DNA of 64,000 bases from Agrocybe praecox (lineage: Eukaryota > Basidiomycota > Agaricomycetes > Agaricales > Agrocybaceae): assembly GCA_964017145.1 (NCBI GenBank), contig OZ024843.1, forward strand, positions 1,913,001 to 1,977,000, given 5' to 3'. The first letter of the stretch is position 1. Each line of letters opens with the position of its first letter. This document shows positions 47,706 to 59,386 of this stretch, piece by piece. The notes beneath the pieces were generated by a model that had not been told where the DNA came from, made no database searches, and saw nothing but the letters and a program-made list of their open reading frames with translations. Made by a program: the position numbers and the translations under genes.

Positions 47706-49178
47706 ATGTCCGAGTCTCCTGCGAGTTTTTCGCGATCTATGAAGAATGAGGTATACACATTTTAGCGCATTATTAGACGCTTGAAAAGACATAACATTGT
47801 TTGACACAACAGCTATCCGATTTGGCGGATACCTTCGCTGAAAGTCAAGCGCGTCTTCAGCAACTGGTGGACCGTTTGGAGGAAATGGAGAAGAAAAAGT
47901 CCACCAGCGACACCGAGGAACTAGAGATACAACTTAAAGAAGCTGTTAATGGTGCTAAATGGCTTCGAGTTCAGAACATGGAACTTGAAAGTAAGGTCGC
48001 AAGGCACAAGTCGGAGCTTGACAATGCACTTTCTGCCAGAGAGGGAGCATTTAGAAAACTGAAACATGCCAGGAAAGTCATACAAGATTTGCTTCAGGAA
48101 AGAGTAAGATGCTTGATGAACTCTACTGCGCTTCACTGATATTTTCATGCTAGGGGGACATGGCCAGTCCTTTATCTCATGGTGGTTTGACCCAAGAAGA
48201 AATAGCAAAAGCCTTATATGATGGCCCTCATCCCGAAAATTACTCTTCATCGTCATCGTCATTGGGTAGTAGATCGCCAAAAAGTGATAGAACAATTCGA
48301 TTGGCCAATAGTTCACAAGTTTCAACCCGCGTAGGCAGTCCGGCGCCTAATAGCATACGATCTCCTCGGTCTCCTCCTGGTAGCCTTGACAGGCAAACCT
48401 CATCCTCAGCGTCATCCTTCAAGTCTGTAGAATCATTTCTAAGATCCCCTTTACAGAATCGTAGCCCCGCCAGCAGCAGGGGCTCTCCAGACATCATGAA
48501 TATCAACTTCAAGAAACCGCCAGGAAGCTCCTTCTATCATGTGGGACCTTTCCCATTGGCCGAACTCAACGTGTCTTTGAGTCTTAATGAACAAAATGTA
48601 AGGCAAAGTGTACCATGTTGTCGGCGCTGTTAACTTCGTTGACAATGTTACTCGTCTAGATGAAGTCGCTCTATGGGTATGCTTACACATTGATTGCAAT
48701 TTTGCCCATTGATTGCCATTTCTCTGCAGCATTATCGAGTCCCCCGAACCTGGCATGCGCTTGCATATTGCGCAGCTTGAAAACATGAAAGAGAACATCA
48801 TCTTTATACATGACCCAATATTCGTTGACATCCGTCGAAGCCAAAAAAGTTACCTGCTTGATTTTGGAAGAGTTGAAAGAAACCAGAGAATAGAGCAATA
48901 TATCTCACAATACAGGGGATCCGATTTTATTTTCCATGTCTTCACATTTCCTGAGAAAGAGGTTCGTCTTCAAGTTTTATTCATGCACTTTTGATGCGCT
49001 TATGGTCATTTAGGGTGATTGGTTTTACATCGGCGCGCATCATTTGCGTGTTGTCGTATTGGACGACAAGTTTTGGCCGCTTGATGGGAAGGTAGGTGCA
49101 TCATTTTGGAAAGCAGATACAGTTTATTAAAGTATGAGGGACACAGTGCAGGAAGAAAATGTTGACCAAGTTGTGTAA
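47706..49178 (+). CDS. Coiled-coil protein with an unrecognised C-terminal module
   Basis: Exon 1 (MSESPASFSRSMKNE) splices to LSDLADTFAESQARLQQLVD. A coiled coil of about 100 residues follows (DRLEEMEKKKSTSDTEELEI ... KHARKVIQDLLQER). Next is a Ser/Pro-rich disordered segment (about 48240-48500) with several SPR/SP sites suited to proline-directed kinases. The C-terminal 150 residues look globular: KVYHVVGAVNFVDNVTRLDE, MRLHIAQLENMKENIIFIHD, VDIRRSQKSYLLDFGRVERN, FIFHVFTFPEKE and, after another intron, GDWFYIGAHHLRVVVLDDKF. It ends ENVDQVV at 49178. I recognise no family. The mix of coiled coil and a compact beta-rich end suggests an adaptor. Confidence 0.7.
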
Positions 49179-49418
49179 ACGAAGTAAAAGGCAGACTAGT
49201 CAGACTGACATGGCCCGCCTACTTGACACTGGCGAGTTGGAACAACTTTGCGTGGAACTGATAGGAATCAAGGACCAAACCTCAGATGAATTTGCCAGCA
49301 GTAAACTAGGGCGACGTTCCATAGGGCAAGTCGGAGAGATCAGACACGAGCGAAGGGCAGAAGGGGTCAAGGAGTGATGAAGGTGAATGATTGACGTGAT
49401 TTCACACGGTTTCATTTA

Positions 49419-49823
49419 CTGTACGAAACTGTATGGTGGCAACGTAACGCATAACGCACCGGCAGATTTGTTGCCTAACCCGTTTACCTGTAACGCATAA
49501 CGCAGGCCAGGTTGCTAATATGGCGGCAAGTATTTTTGAGCTCTTTTTTCACGAATTTTGCGTTTCTACGTGTAATATGTAATTCTATGATGCTAATAAC
49601 TCAATTAACGTACTAAACACAAGAGAATACTATGTACTAACATGATAATTGAAGAAAACCGTAACTACTTTGATTTTCAGTGCTCGGCAGTGCCGAGTCG
49701 ATTGGGGTCCATGTTGCTTATTTTGGCTTCCGTAACGCATAACCCCCCCTCAGGTTGCTAACGTGGCGGCGGCTAGAAACGTAACGCACCCTTATTGGGT
49801 TGCCACCATACAGTTTCGTACAG
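49419..49823. mobile_element. 405 bp MITE with 25 bp perfect terminal inverted repeats and TA flanks
   Basis: The ends are perfect inverted copies of a 25 bp sequence beginning CTGTACGAAACTG and ending GGTGGCAAC (49419-49443 and 49799-49823). TA lies directly outside both ends (49417-49418, 49824-49825), as for a TA target-site duplication of Tc1/mariner-like elements. Inside, GTAACGCATAAC recurs near each end and once or twice in between, and AGGTTGCTAA(T/C)(A/G)TGGCGGC occurs twice as a direct repeat (about 49508 and 49752). There is no transposase ORF, so it is non-autonomous. Confidence 0.85.
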
Positions 49824-50027
49824 TATATTGTCATGGCTACACCGAGAGGCGGAGATATAACGTACACTGTTACTTATCATTTCCGCTCTAATTTTAATTA
49901 TGTACCAGGAACCAAAAATAACATCAGTTTCGCACAGGAAATGATCCCCATTCTCTCCTTCGTCTTTCTCATTGTTCCTTCATTCTTCAGGCATCTCAAA
50001 GTCGACCAAGGACTTGAAGCCTTTGAG

Positions 50028-51299
50028 ATGGATGCATCAGCTCGCAGGCCGTCCAGTCGCATCCCTTCACTCGTTGCGCTTACCGTTCTTGCTTCTATCT
50101 CTTTCATCGCTTTCACTTCAGTGACTTCGGAAAACAGATCTTTTATTCGCCACGAGAAACGGAGCGTAGAGATCGCTGGAGATGGCAGCCCTTCACTATC
50201 GCCAAATATCTCAAACTCTACCCTCTCATCTGTAGCGTCGTCTTCCATTAGCATTTCTAGGATTTTATTGTCTTCGTCTTCGTCTTCGTCTTCGTCTTTA
50301 TTGTCTTCTTCCTCTTCGACAATTTCATTGCTACTATCACCTGCATCGAGTTCAAGTAGCCATACTTTCTCTGTCCCATCATCGACCACTCCAACCCCCC
50401 AACCCCTCAGTTCAACGTCGACCTTCATATCAACTCGATCTTCCTCTCAGAGTGCACAATCATCGTCATTGTAGGTCAAATCCGTCCTCAGATCACGCTT
50501 CAAGCTCAAATTTAACTCGACTTTTCTCTTCTTCTCTTAGATCACGTACAAATATTGGTCCACTACAGTTAATCACAAAGGTGTCAACGAGTGGCGGCCT
50601 AACGACTTCATCAGATTCTCTGAATGGGATCCCATCGACAACGCTAACGCTCTTAGAGAACTTCTCCCCTACGCCGTCGAGCTCAGTCGAAGTGTCTGCA
50701 TCCCCAACAAGTTCTCCTAGTGTGTCTGCTGTGGCGAATCTATCAACGTACGCTTTTTAGAATCTCTCCACGGAAAGATCTCTTATCTCTAACCCTGTTT
50801 CAGGAGCTTTTGGCAGAAGAAGGGAGCTGTAGCGGCAACCTTTGTGATCGTCTCCCTCGTCATCGTGGCTGTGGTCACCGTCTTAATTTTCTTCCTCGTC
50901 AGGAGACGAAACGTACGCCGGCAGGAGCTCCTGAACGACGACATTTATGAGAAGTTCTCGGCACAAGATCATCGTAGCTCCTCGCCTAGCCCTAGCATTG
51001 GGGCTCCCCCTCTGGACCCATTCGCCTCGACCGAAATTGTCTACGATACTAGGACCCAACCATTCCAAAGCTATACTCCGCCATCACAAACCCAGCATCA
51101 TTTGATATCAGTAGTCTCTTATCCTGTGCAACATCCTGACTATTATAACAACCAACCTACAGCTCAACACGTCATCCCATCTCGATCAGACAGTGAACTC
51201 CGAGAAGTAGGAACAACCCCAGCACTCAGAACTCCCGGGGCTCGAGGCTCGTATCAACCATCTCTCGACTCTTTCTACGGCGTTGCTGGTCAATCTTAA
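50028..51299 (+). CDS. Ser-rich single-pass membrane protein with cytosolic tail (Mid2/WSC-like layout)
   Basis: MDASARRPSSRIPSLVALTV starts a signal anchor (LASISFIAFTSV). A long Ser-rich ectodomain with poly-Ser runs follows, continued by a second exon beginning near 50544. A third exon holds a single strong transmembrane helix (FVIVSLVIVAVVTVLIFFLV) stopped by RRRNVRRQ. The tail is Pro/Ser/Tyr-rich and ends DSFYGVAGQS at 51299. This layout is that of cell-wall stress sensors such as Mid2, but no WSC cysteine domain is visible, so a sensor role is only a guess. The MITE ends 204 bp before the chosen ATG. Upstream in-frame codons at 49800-50027 look like leader, not protein. Confidence 0.75.
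50271..50320 (+). repeat. TCT/TCG-type trinucleotide tract encoding poly-Ser
   Basis: A run of TCTTCG units interrupted by one TTATTG, inside the ectodomain of the Ser-rich membrane protein. It encodes uninterrupted serines and is likely length-polymorphic by slippage. Confidence 0.8.
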
Positions 51300-51706
51300 C
51301 TTATAAGTAGGCACCGAGAGTGAAGCTTGCATTTTTTCTACTATGAACTCTCGGTCTGTGCTGTTCCAAACATTTTTATGACATTATTTATATAAAGATA
51401 CACTGGGTGTATTCATCATTTAATTGTATACTATCCTGTACTGTTGAGTGTACAATCATATTGAAATATTCCTCTAGTAAAAGTGAGGACTTGACAGAGA
51501 CGCTATGTTAATTATGTAGCCATATGGGATGAGCAGCGCTGTGACGGGAATAAAGAGTGTTTGCATTTACAGATCGAGATAAATGGAATCTAAATAAGGC
51601 ACAGTAACGATGGCGGCCCGGCGTTAAGCGACCGATCGATCAACCCCGGATCATGTACATACGGAAGCATTCTGTGTCGCAGGCTTTCTCCGATTCCACT
51701 TCCTTT
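51300..51706. other. Intergenic: 3' region of the surface protein and promoter of the enoyl-CoA hydratase
   Basis: About 400 bp with an AT-rich first half. No gene or element is seen. Confidence 0.45.
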
Positions 51707-52972
51707 ATGATGATCCTTTGTCGACCAACAGGCCTCATTTCAAGACGTAGCTTGCAATGTTGCAACACCTATACTCGCCTGGCGCCTAATAGGAGATTTA
51801 TACAAGTTCAGGCCACTGAGGCAGACCAACCACAGGCTTTCCTAGAAAGTGCTGGATCAAGCCCTGGTATCACCTTTCTTTCACTTAACAGGCCCCAAAG
51901 CCGCAATGCAATCTCAACCACTTTGTTGCAAGTAATTCTACCCTTTATATACATTTCCGTGTCAAGACAGCTTACATCATTACAGCAAATGCGTGATTGT
52001 CTTGAACAGGTTTACTTCGATAAGAGGTTCCGTATAATCACCGTTTGTTGTTTGTTGCCTTCACATACTGATATAACTCTGGTCATAAAGCGTAAGGGTG
52101 CTTATTCTTCGCTCGACTACGGTTGGATCGTTCTGTGCAGGCGCAGATCTTGTTGAAAGAAGGACAATGTCCCAACCCCAAGTCGCACGCTTTCTGGTGG
52201 AGCTCCGCGACGCGCTCGGAAAGTTGGAAGCGCTTCCGATGCCTACCATTGCTGCTATAGACGGGCCAGCCTTGGGCGGCGGTCTTGAGATGGGCTTGGC
52301 ATGTGATTTGCGTGTTGCTGGTTTGTTGCCCGTTGTACCTGCAATACGACTCTCGAAATAAACATTCTGATATATAGGGCATGACGTTACGAAGATTGGA
52401 TTACCCGAGACTGGACTGGGAATTATACCTGGTGCTGGCGGAACTCAGAGGGCAACGAGACTACTAGGACCATCGCGGGCGAAAGATCTGATTTTCACGG
52501 CACGCTCGTTAACGGCGACGGAAGCTTTGGAATGGGGTATGTTCCTATTTGTTATAAATTTGTGCTTTTAGAAGCTTGACTCTTACGATGATACTATGCA
52601 AAGGCCTTGTCAACTATGTCTCATCACCAGGTACAACGGCTGTGGAACGTTCTTTGGAACTTGCAGAGAGTATCTCGAGAAACGGTGGGTCTTTAATTGA
52701 CAGATGCTGGATAACATCATTAACGTGTCAACTAGCTCCTCTGGCTCTTCGTGCTGCCAAACAAGCGGTCTCACGATCGGAGGATCTACCTCTGGAAACA
52801 GGTGAGTCAAATCGCTTTCCAAAAGTATTTTTGATTCAAGCAAGCTATTCGCCGATGAAAAGGACTCGACTTTGAACGTGCGTCTTATGAAACTTTATTG
52901 ACGACTCAAGACCGCACAGAAGCATTGGAAGCATTCAGAGAAAAGAGGCGACCAATCTTTAAGGGAGAATAA
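51707..52972 (+). CDS. Mitochondrial enoyl-CoA hydratase/isomerase (methylglutaconyl-CoA hydratase-like)
   Basis: Crotonase-fold enzyme. The N-terminus [20 protein letters not shown] with many Arg and no acid looks like a mitochondrial presequence. The catalytic core follows: [20 protein letters not shown], then [20 protein letters not shown] (oxyanion-hole region, across an intron), [20 protein letters not shown] with the conserved Gly-Gly, and [20 protein letters not shown] carrying the catalytic Glu pair of hydratases. The C-terminal helices are [20 protein letters not shown] and [16 protein letters not shown]. The set fits AUH-type methylglutaconyl-CoA hydratase of leucine breakdown, or a short-chain enoyl-CoA hydratase. 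An upstream ATG at 51653 is an alternative start. Confidence 0.9.
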
Positions 52973-53063
52973 TAAGTACAAGATTACATGAATACAATGC
53001 GACCTGCAAAAAGAAATGAGAACAAGTTCAATCCAACTACAAATGTTAACTAAGAGCATTTCT

Positions 53064-56000
53064 CTATGTCGAAGAGCCGCCAAACGATCTAGAAAAGGGT
53101 CCAGTGATACTTGAAGGTATGGTAGGAATCCCCTTTGAAAGTGCATCGACTTTCAGCCCCTCGAGGTCCTTCATCATTACACTCAATCGACCAAAGCGAT
53201 CTTTAAGACCTTGCCCTCCCGGTAGTGTTTCGTCTGGTATGGCTTCAGAGTCAAATCCTTTTTCGAATTGACCCCAGTCACTCCGTAGTTGTAGATAGGG
53301 TTTCAAGAGGGAAGAATCGATACGGCCCAGGTAATTTTCTGTTATGTACGATTTGAGGATCTCCGGACGGACCAGGAAAACATTACCGAGTTGTCGAATA
53401 AATTCAAAGCGTTCATGTAGTGTGGCAACGCCGAAACTGCTGACAGTGTCTTGATAGGATTTGAGATCTCTGCCAAATGATTTGCTTAGAATGAATAAAA
53501 TAGGTCCTGTTTCAAGTTTACTCACTTGGCAAGCATTAGCCCTCCTGTAGCGCTCACGGGAAATTTGCGGAGATGGTCCAATAACAAACTAAAAAATTGC
53601 TCTTCAGTCAGATATAAAGATATAGAAATAAAAATGAGTTAAATTAATACCTATGGAAGCCAACCCCGATTTCCGTCAGGAAAACCTCAAGGTTCTTTCC
53701 ACTTAAATTTTGCTTTGCTGCGTCGCGGATCTTCTCCAAGCTTTCACAACATAGTACACATGGTTCGGTGTTCACCCTGGCAAATGATAAATCATCATTT
53801 CGTGGTTTGAAATCATTTCGTTTTTGTTTCGTCAACAGGAAAGAAAGCCAGTTTATGATAGCTAAGTACCAAGGTATAAGGTCATGATTTTTCACAACTA
53901 TATATGAAAAGACTTTACCGTCAGTAATCTTTTGGAGTAGAATGTTGGCCCCCGTCTCCATCCGGTTCACAGTTTGATTATTGAATACAACCATGTCGCG
54001 CCGAATGGTAACAGATGAACTTGCGAGAGGAAGAAGAGCCGTGTTAACGTATTGTTGCCATAGATGACATATGAGATCAACTGCTCTGATTATGGCCAAT
54101 GGCTGCAAGCTAGGTTCTGTCTTTGTGTCCGCTGCGTCTAGTCGCACTTGGGCTCTGTTTACATTAGGATAGTATTGGCTCAGAAGATAGAAAGGATACC
54201 TACGAGTCAAGCGCTGCATCCACGTATGCCGTCCCAATGGTATCAGCGAGAAGGCGAAGAAGAGTCAATGTATTTTTTGGCCTGGTTCAATAAGCGGTAA
54301 GGCATCGTCAAAGAAACAAAGCATGACTAGACTCACACATCATTGGAAGAACTAAGCTCTACACAACGTCCAATTGCCTCGGCATGCCATTTGAGAATCT
54401 TCTCCGCCACTTCAACGCTGAGGACCCCATCTTCTTCCCGTACTGGCTCTTCGTTCGACTTATCCGCAATACGATCAGAGTTTATCACTCCGAAGCGCAT
54501 CAAGGCCGCTGCAGCTTGTGCCGATGTGGTACTAGCACCGGTAGACGTAGTCGTAGTCGTCGCTGCGCTGATTTGATTTACCATACGATCGAACATGGAT
54601 GATTTCGCCTTTTGAGCCTTCTGAAATACGAATAACAGATTAGTTTTAGTTGGTTACGTGTAAAGAATATACGAACGTGAAACCGTGCAAAATTGGTAAG
54701 GAGTTGACTATAAAGCGTAGTAAGACTCTTGCTTTCCCGTTCCATGTATCTTTGTCCCTCAGTATATGGGACAAATAATTCTTCCATGGCTGTTTCCAGC
54801 ATTGTACTAATCGCTGCAGAACCTGTGGCCCCAGTAACTGGAGCAGAGCCAGCTAGCGATCTGCGGAATTCAGTTGCCTCATAAGGTGTCTTAGAGGAGG
54901 TATGAGGTAATTCATGGGCTTTCAAGTCTTCAACTAATATCGATGCTTGGAAATGCACAAGTTGAAGAACTCTGAGATAAGCTAGGTCAGATATCTCGGC
55001 TCCTCTATGAAGCAGTTGCTCCATGTGCTGTTGTATCTAGAGGTCGATGGTTTCAATAATCGAGTACAAGTCACGGTAGCATAATGTATCAAAATACCTA
55101 CAGATTGAGCAAAGACTCTCTGAAGAAATACCTGCATAACCACAGGAGGGTTCGGAAATACCGCTTTGACAATTTGTGCTTCAGTGTCGACTGTTCCTCG
55201 AATTTCGGAAAATAATTCAGTCAAGCCGACTTCATTTTTAGGAGGGCTAGTATTTGGGTCTGGAATATGTTTCCATCTACAATGAAATAGAAATAGTCAG
55301 TACAAATCAAAGGTAAGTATGAGCTACGAACAAGAATTCATCCATTGGAACAGGTTCTTCACGAACGTTGTTGATGAAAAAATCGTGTTGATTAACATAT
55401 ACCTGTATACAAGATGCCCCTCCATTGAATTCAAGAAGAGTTTGAGCACAATGCTAAGCGTGCCATGTCCAAAAGTTAGGTTCAACATTAATAACAACAA
55501 CAAAGAGTCACATACGTGCATCATTTTAGGATCCACTTTACGATAGCACCGGTCAAACAAATTGAGCATTTCTTTCTCAAATTTTTCACAATATTTCTCG
55601 ATGGCTTCTCGGGTCTACTTCCAAGCAAAGTCAGTAAGATAAATAGAGACAAGGCATATTTCAACTTGCCGCATCAGCATTAGGCAAGGCAACTTCCTTA
55701 GCCACTGTGTTCAAACGCCGTAAGATGACTGCAACCTGGCGCCTGCCCGCCCTGCCTTCTTTGCGCAATGCATCTAGTCTTGTGGTATCCCCTTTACTAA
55801 ATTGGTTATAGAAATCTATTAGATCGTAGGCAGCTTGTGCCCTTTGTCGTTCGATATGGACGGTTTCCAGTTGGTCCCCTTGACAAAATCAGTTGTAAGC
55901 AACAAGAACTAGAAAGTGAAACTCACCGATACGGATGGCGGTGCTACTGACTTCGTTCATGCGGTTTTCCATGCCATTAAATGAGTTCCCGACAGTCTGA

Positions 56001-56468
56001 GCGGAGATTAAGTATGTGTACATGGCTCGACGTGTGCTGGCCTTACCTCGAAACCTTTAGTTAGTTCCACCATCTTCTTCGAGTATTCTCTTTCGGCAAC
56101 GCGTACACTCTTTTCCATTTGTTCAGTCTTCGTTTGTACATCCTTGCGAACCGCAATAAGTTTATCTACCGCCTCTTCGAACGAACGAATAAATGGCTTC
56201 GGGTCGAAGGCTGATGATGGGGTAAGAGTCAAGACAAATATCTCGGTGACTGCCAATGTCACTCACGTCCATTAGTAGCTTTGGATTCTGCAATCAACCT
56301 CTCAGACGCAGAACCAATGAAGTCGGTCACATCAAATTTGCCCTATATCACGCTTTGTTGGGACACAACCTGAATCAAACATGGCATGCACGAACTTTGA
56401 AAGCAGCAAGCTCTAGATATTCCTGATTATCGACCTCCTGAGCCCGAGAATGTGGTTGTTTCGACATA
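53064..56468 (-). CDS. Exocyst complex component Sec10
   Basis: Core exocyst subunit that links Sec15 to the rest of the tether. Starting MSKQPHSRAQEVDNQEYLEL it gives the coiled-coil N-terminus (KPFIRSFEEAVDKLIAVRKD, KTEQMEKSVRVAEREYSKKM). The family core follows: IRIGDQLETVHIERQRAQAA, YDLIDFYNQFSKGDTTRLDA, GRRQVAVILRRLNTVAKEVA, FFINNVREEPVPMDEFLWK and QVFLQRVFAQSIQQHMEQLL. C-terminal helical bundles include MERESKSLTTLYSQLLTNFA and KNLEVFLTEIGVGFHR. The stop at 53064 follows FSRSFGGSST. Many short introns; no break is apparent. Sec15, its direct partner, lies 27 kb away. Confidence 0.92.
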
Positions 56469-56733
56469 ATGACACTGAACAGTAAGGCTGTGGTTGAACA
56501 GCGGGATTTACAGTTCACCAAGCATGTAGATTTGGTCAAAAGACGACCGTCGTGGTAGGGTAAGTAGATTGTAATGTGTAGTTAACGCAGTTGTAACGCA
56601 GTCCCGGCAACTAAATGAAGGTCATTATTGATCGGACTATTAAGACTTGGATTGTGCGTGTTAGGTTCCGAGGTTCATGGGCTTGACAGGCGCGACATAT
56701 TTTTAGCAATTGATTTTTAGTCTCATCAACGAC

Positions 56734-59346
56734 ATGGAATCTGGAAGTCATCTTAAAAACTTGCTTCAAACACAATTAGCTTCGGATGCATCTGCCATAC
56801 GATATTTGCCATATTGCCTCTCAACATTAAACACAGAATGCTTTATTCCTTCTTCACATCTGACCAAATGGACCACACGCATACATGCTCTCATTCATTC
56901 CAAGGAACCTGGGGCTAGATGGGCAGGTCTTTGCCTAGCGTATAAAACATCACTTTCTTCTCAAAGAGTTATGATTGATATGGCCCAATCATGGCTTACC
57001 ATTGCAATGCCTTTGCTATCGGTTCGTGTATTATAAAATATCATTCTGGTGCTCTGTTCAACCTTTTCTTGCAGAGAAATGAACCAGTTCCCGTCCTCAA
57101 GGCCGCAATTCGACTTTTGCGCACCATCTTTACCACAGCAACAGATATATCGGAATTCCAAAGACAGGTTTGCGTGCCTAACGTCGTAAAGTTCACATCT
57201 TCGGTTGTCTCTGTCGCAGAGAATCCTGATAACCAACTTAAAGTGAGTCCAAAATCAATTACTTTGGTCGCGATGTTGATAATGTGGTCCAAAGGTTATG
57301 TGTATGGAAACGCTCGCAAACGTCATAACAACGTACCCGACTGCTCATAGGGCGTCTTCTGGTTCGCTGTCCGCCTTTGCTCTTCGGCATTTGAATGGTT
57401 CTACTATGGGACCCACCAATCAAGAAATATTAGACGCCGCCTCTCGCCTATATGCTGTTCTACCTCTTACAGGCGGGAAAGTCGGTGCAACTAATCTGTG
57501 GAGGAAGTCTGTAGATGAAACATTGACTTTCGGATGGGAAGCATTGTATTCTCTGCGCACCACATTTCCGATTGGCGGTATGTTTTACTCTTTTCTGTAC
57601 ATACATTTACTGAGAAGAGTTATCTAGGCCAAAATATTGTACGCCCAGTACCTACGCATGAACCGCAGGTCGCGATTCCCTTGAACCAAGATAGACTACG
57701 TTGCACTGTTGTGCTTCTCTGCAATCTCCTTGGGTATGTCGTATACATCGCTCGTGGTGTTCGTCAAATAATTGTTCATCTTCAAGAACGACTATCCAGA
57801 GACCTGTACAAGTGCCTTTGGGAAATATAATTAAGTATATCATTAGCTTGCTAAGTTGTTCAGTCGACGAAGTAGTACGTTATCCTTCTCTCATGATTTG
57901 ATGTAGAGAGCGCTGATAAAATTTAGACTGACGGTTTCATTGATCCCTCGATCCGCTCAATGGAGGTCTCTGTCGTACCTGAAATTTGGAAGCTTGGATG
58001 TGAACTCCTCAGAGGTGTAGCCGAACTGTATGTCTGGCTAAATTTTTTATTCAATTTCCTGCTCAGTCTTTCTTCAGATTTCCTTATCGGCTTGACCCTT
58101 ATTCTGGGAGGCTTTTTACACTTTTGGCATTCCAACTTGACCAAAAGCAGCCAGTAGAGCACAAGCTATGCTGCCTAAAGGCAGTTGATGTATTGCTAAG
58201 AAATTGCCATCCAGTTGATTCGTCCATTATTCCAACGAGATTGTCGAAGGCTATATTGCCTTCAATAACCAAAATTCTTTCTTCGTCAACTGAGGCGAAC
58301 AAAGACAATGAACCATCGTCAAGCAAGAGTAAAAATGCTAGGAAACGTGCCCGCAATTACGAAGGAGATGAAGTGTTCAAAGTGACTCGTCAGGTCACCT
58401 ACCCAACTGCAGACGAGGGTGAAGTGGCATTAGCATCATTGGATGGTACGTGCATCGTTAGACTATGACTAGCAGGTTTCCAATTAACCATGCTGTTTAG
58501 CTGTTCACTCGTTGTTCAGGAATCCCAATTTATCATCAACAATGCAATCAATAATTGCTCGACTCGTTGTTTCCTTGCTGGTGATCCTTCCGAAGACCCC
58601 GTGGTCTTCTCTGTCTCAAGACCCCACTCTGGCCCATCGATTGGTTGACAAGGTTCAGAAGATCTGTTTCACAATAGGCGCCGGGACCACTGGCGTCATG
58701 AGCAAAACATTAATATTCGTTATCAAAGCAGCATTGTCGAATAACGAACTAGAGGTATGCTCTCATAACATGATCAAATAGTTTCCTCTTTGTTGACAAA
58801 ATTCTTAAGGCTCAACGGGACCTTGGGATACTTATCCATCCACGTGTACCTCCCCTTGTTCGGACGATGCCTCACGTCGAATCTCTGTCTCTTTTCAAGG
58901 CAGAAGAGTCGCAAGAAGAGGCAGATGCCCTTCGCGCTTTGAAAATAGCTGACGTGCATAATCATCCGACAACCGAACCAGCAGAAGAAGACATCGTCAT
59001 GGCTGACCACAGTACCAACAAAAAGCCCCATGACTCAAACTTGGCCATTGGGAAAGCTATCGCTACCACAGAAGTGAAACGCGATACGGTACAATCTGAC
59101 AGGCTATCTTCACCAACCGTCCGTACGAAAGAGGCGGCTACATCGTTAACTCAAGTTGTCCAACACAATCAAAATAACGACGAACGGCCAAACATCTCTC
59201 CTTCCAGCAGAGTTGTAACATCTGAGACGAAGGCGCCCAATACGATAGCATATCTTCCAGTTGCGATGCCTGTACAAGAAGATGAAGACGAAGATGAAGA
59301 AATGCCAGCGATCGACCTAAGTTCGGATTCGGAAGGTGAAGACTGA
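56734..59346 (+). CDS. Rix1/PELP1-type pre-rRNA processing protein
   Basis: Large subunit of the Rix1 complex (with Ipi1 and Ipi3 in yeast; PELP1 in animals) that drives ITS2 processing and late 60S maturation with the AAA ATPase Rea1. The helical-repeat N-terminal domain starts MESGSHLKNLLQTQLASDAS and shows ARWAGLCLAYKTSLSSQRVM, then PVLKAAIRLLRTIFTTATDI and QLKVLCMETLANVITTYPTA. Further repeats cover CCLKAVDVLLRNCHPVDSSI. The last third is acidic and disordered, ending EDEDEDEEMPAIDLSSDSEG, the usual acidic tail of PELP1/Rix1. Stop at 59346. Confidence 0.85.
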
Positions 59347-59386
59347 TGTTGGCGTATGTTGCTTGAGATGCAACAGTTATACGATC

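Noticed and set aside
49159..49377. ORF starting MLTKLCKRSKRQ as a separate small gene
   Set aside because: It is an out-of-frame reading over the last exon and 3' end of the coiled-coil gene, whose own frame stops at 49178 after a clean intron.
49800..50027. Extended N-terminus of the surface protein starting inside the MITE
   Set aside because: It lacks a signal peptide and would put the anchor in the middle; the ATG at 50028 followed by a hydrophobic segment fits better.
56581..56620. GTAACGCAG-like words near the Sec10/Rix1 promoter as a MITE remnant
   Set aside because: Only short fragments match the MITE repeats; no inverted ends.
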